Source: Bacteroidota bacterium (GTDB taxonomy: Bacteria; Bacteroidota; Ignavibacteria; Kapaibacteriales; UBA2268). Taken from it: DNA of 64,000 nt. The notes beneath the pieces are model-generated. The model did not search any database, had not been told where the DNA came from, and saw only the letters and a program-made list of their open reading frames with translations. The stretch is from NCBI GenBank assembly GCA_004322215.1, contig SCSM01000013.1, positions 62,001 through 126,000 on the forward strand, read 5' to 3'. Made by a program: the position numbers and the translations under genes. This document shows positions 63,689 through 64,000 of the stretch, piece by piece. Within the stretch, counting starts at the first letter, position 1; every line of letters starts with the position of its first letter.

Positions 63689-64000
63689 ATGAAAGCTGCT
63701 AATAAAGTTGGTATTTGTGCTTTATGCAAAAATGAATCTTATTTACAAATTTCTCATTTAGTTCCAAAATTTGTTCATAGGATATTGAAGAATAATGATC
63801 AAACAATGATAAAAGTTGATAATATTGGTGAGAGAAAAGTTCAGGATAGCATGAAAGAATATCTACTTTGTAGTAACTGTGAAATGATAATGAATAAATA
63901 TGAGACTTATGTAGCTAATTTCATTCATAAAGGTATCAAAAATCTTAAGGAGCATCAATTTTATTTTATTGCTAATATAAATTATAAGAATTTTAAACTT
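63689..64000 (+). CDS. HNH-like zinc protein (partial, runs off the window)
   Basis: 104 codons visible. It has CALC (Cys10, Cys13), SHLVPKFVHRIL (His23) and LLCSNCEMIMNKYE (Cys61, Cys64). The CxxC...SHxxPKF...CxxCE..xxKYE layout is that of a subgroup of HNH endonucleases often found near defence genes. It begins one base after the stop of the remnant above and probably belongs to the same island. Confidence 0.65.
   Translation, partial: MKAANKVGICALCKNESYLQISHLVPKFVHRILKNNDQTMIKVDNIGERKVQDSMKEYLLCSNCEMIMNKYETYVANFIHKGIKNLKEHQFYFIANINYKNFKL

Overview
The window comes from a bacterium of the Bacteroidota / Chlorobiota / Ignavibacteriota / Kapabacteria group (FCB group). Supporting signs are Por-type (type IX secretion, T9SS) C-terminal tails on several proteins, OmpA proteins with PD40 propellers, LolD and LptF/G envelope genes, a long zinc-free S14 and a cysteine-free L36, and map lying between secY and infA. 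Two promoters fit the Bacteroidota pattern TTTG-N20-TAnnTTTG. tuf sits between fusA and rpsJ, and many r-protein genes have a good Shine-Dalgarno sequence. Both point to the Chlorobi/Ignavibacteria/Kapabacteria side rather than classical Bacteroidetes. This placement is inference; no 16S gene is present. No tRNA, rRNA or CRISPR array was seen.

1-18.4 kb is one long translation operon on the plus strand: rpsG(partial)-fusA-tuf-S10-spc-alpha clusters-rpoA-rplQ, closed by a strong terminator at about 18.35 kb. rpsD is missing from its usual place between rpsK and rpoA. Several ribosomal proteins (L5, S17, L17, S19) carry low-complexity terminal extensions.

18.4-34.1 kb is mixed. It holds a minus-strand hicB-hicA-higA-like toxin-antitoxin cluster, then an ECF sigma factor translationally coupled to a membrane protein that ends in a T9SS tail. 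Next come a TraB/GumN lipoprotein, a single-domain response regulator overlapping holA, and a 750-bp repeat-rich intergenic region with two inverted decayed copies of an outer-membrane-protein tail. After that are thiamine pyrophosphokinase, an esterase, an MqnA-like protein with an AmpG-like transporter, secG, lolD, an outer-membrane barrel plus OmpA-PD40 pair, and an LptF/G permease.

34.1-49.4 kb is AT-rich and accessory in character. It holds a two-gene type II restriction-modification system, a divergent aspartokinase, a giant T9SS-exported propeller protein with an OmpA-family partner, a decayed nucleotidyltransferase antitoxin, a glycine-zipper protein, a small barrel, an orphan UmuC, and a T9SS propeller protein whose sorting tail is cut by an in-frame stop.

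49.4-61.6 kb returns to housekeeping: pheS, rplT, rpmI, infC, a TPR protein, an M15 peptidase, a YjbR protein, a DUF433/PIN-like toxin-antitoxin pair flanked by direct repeats of a phosphatase gene 3' end, a PPP-type phosphatase coupled to mgtE, an exported protein of unknown function, and a giant GH18-CE4-GT2 polysaccharide enzyme. 61.6-64 kb is a repeat cluster followed by a second restriction-modification system, whose endonuclease appears frameshifted at an A8 tract, and the start of an HNH-like gene that runs off the window. The strongest leads are the sigma / T9SS-tailed membrane protein pair, the toxin-antitoxin cassette with target-gene 3' end duplication, the tri-functional polysaccharide enzyme and the restriction island at the right edge.
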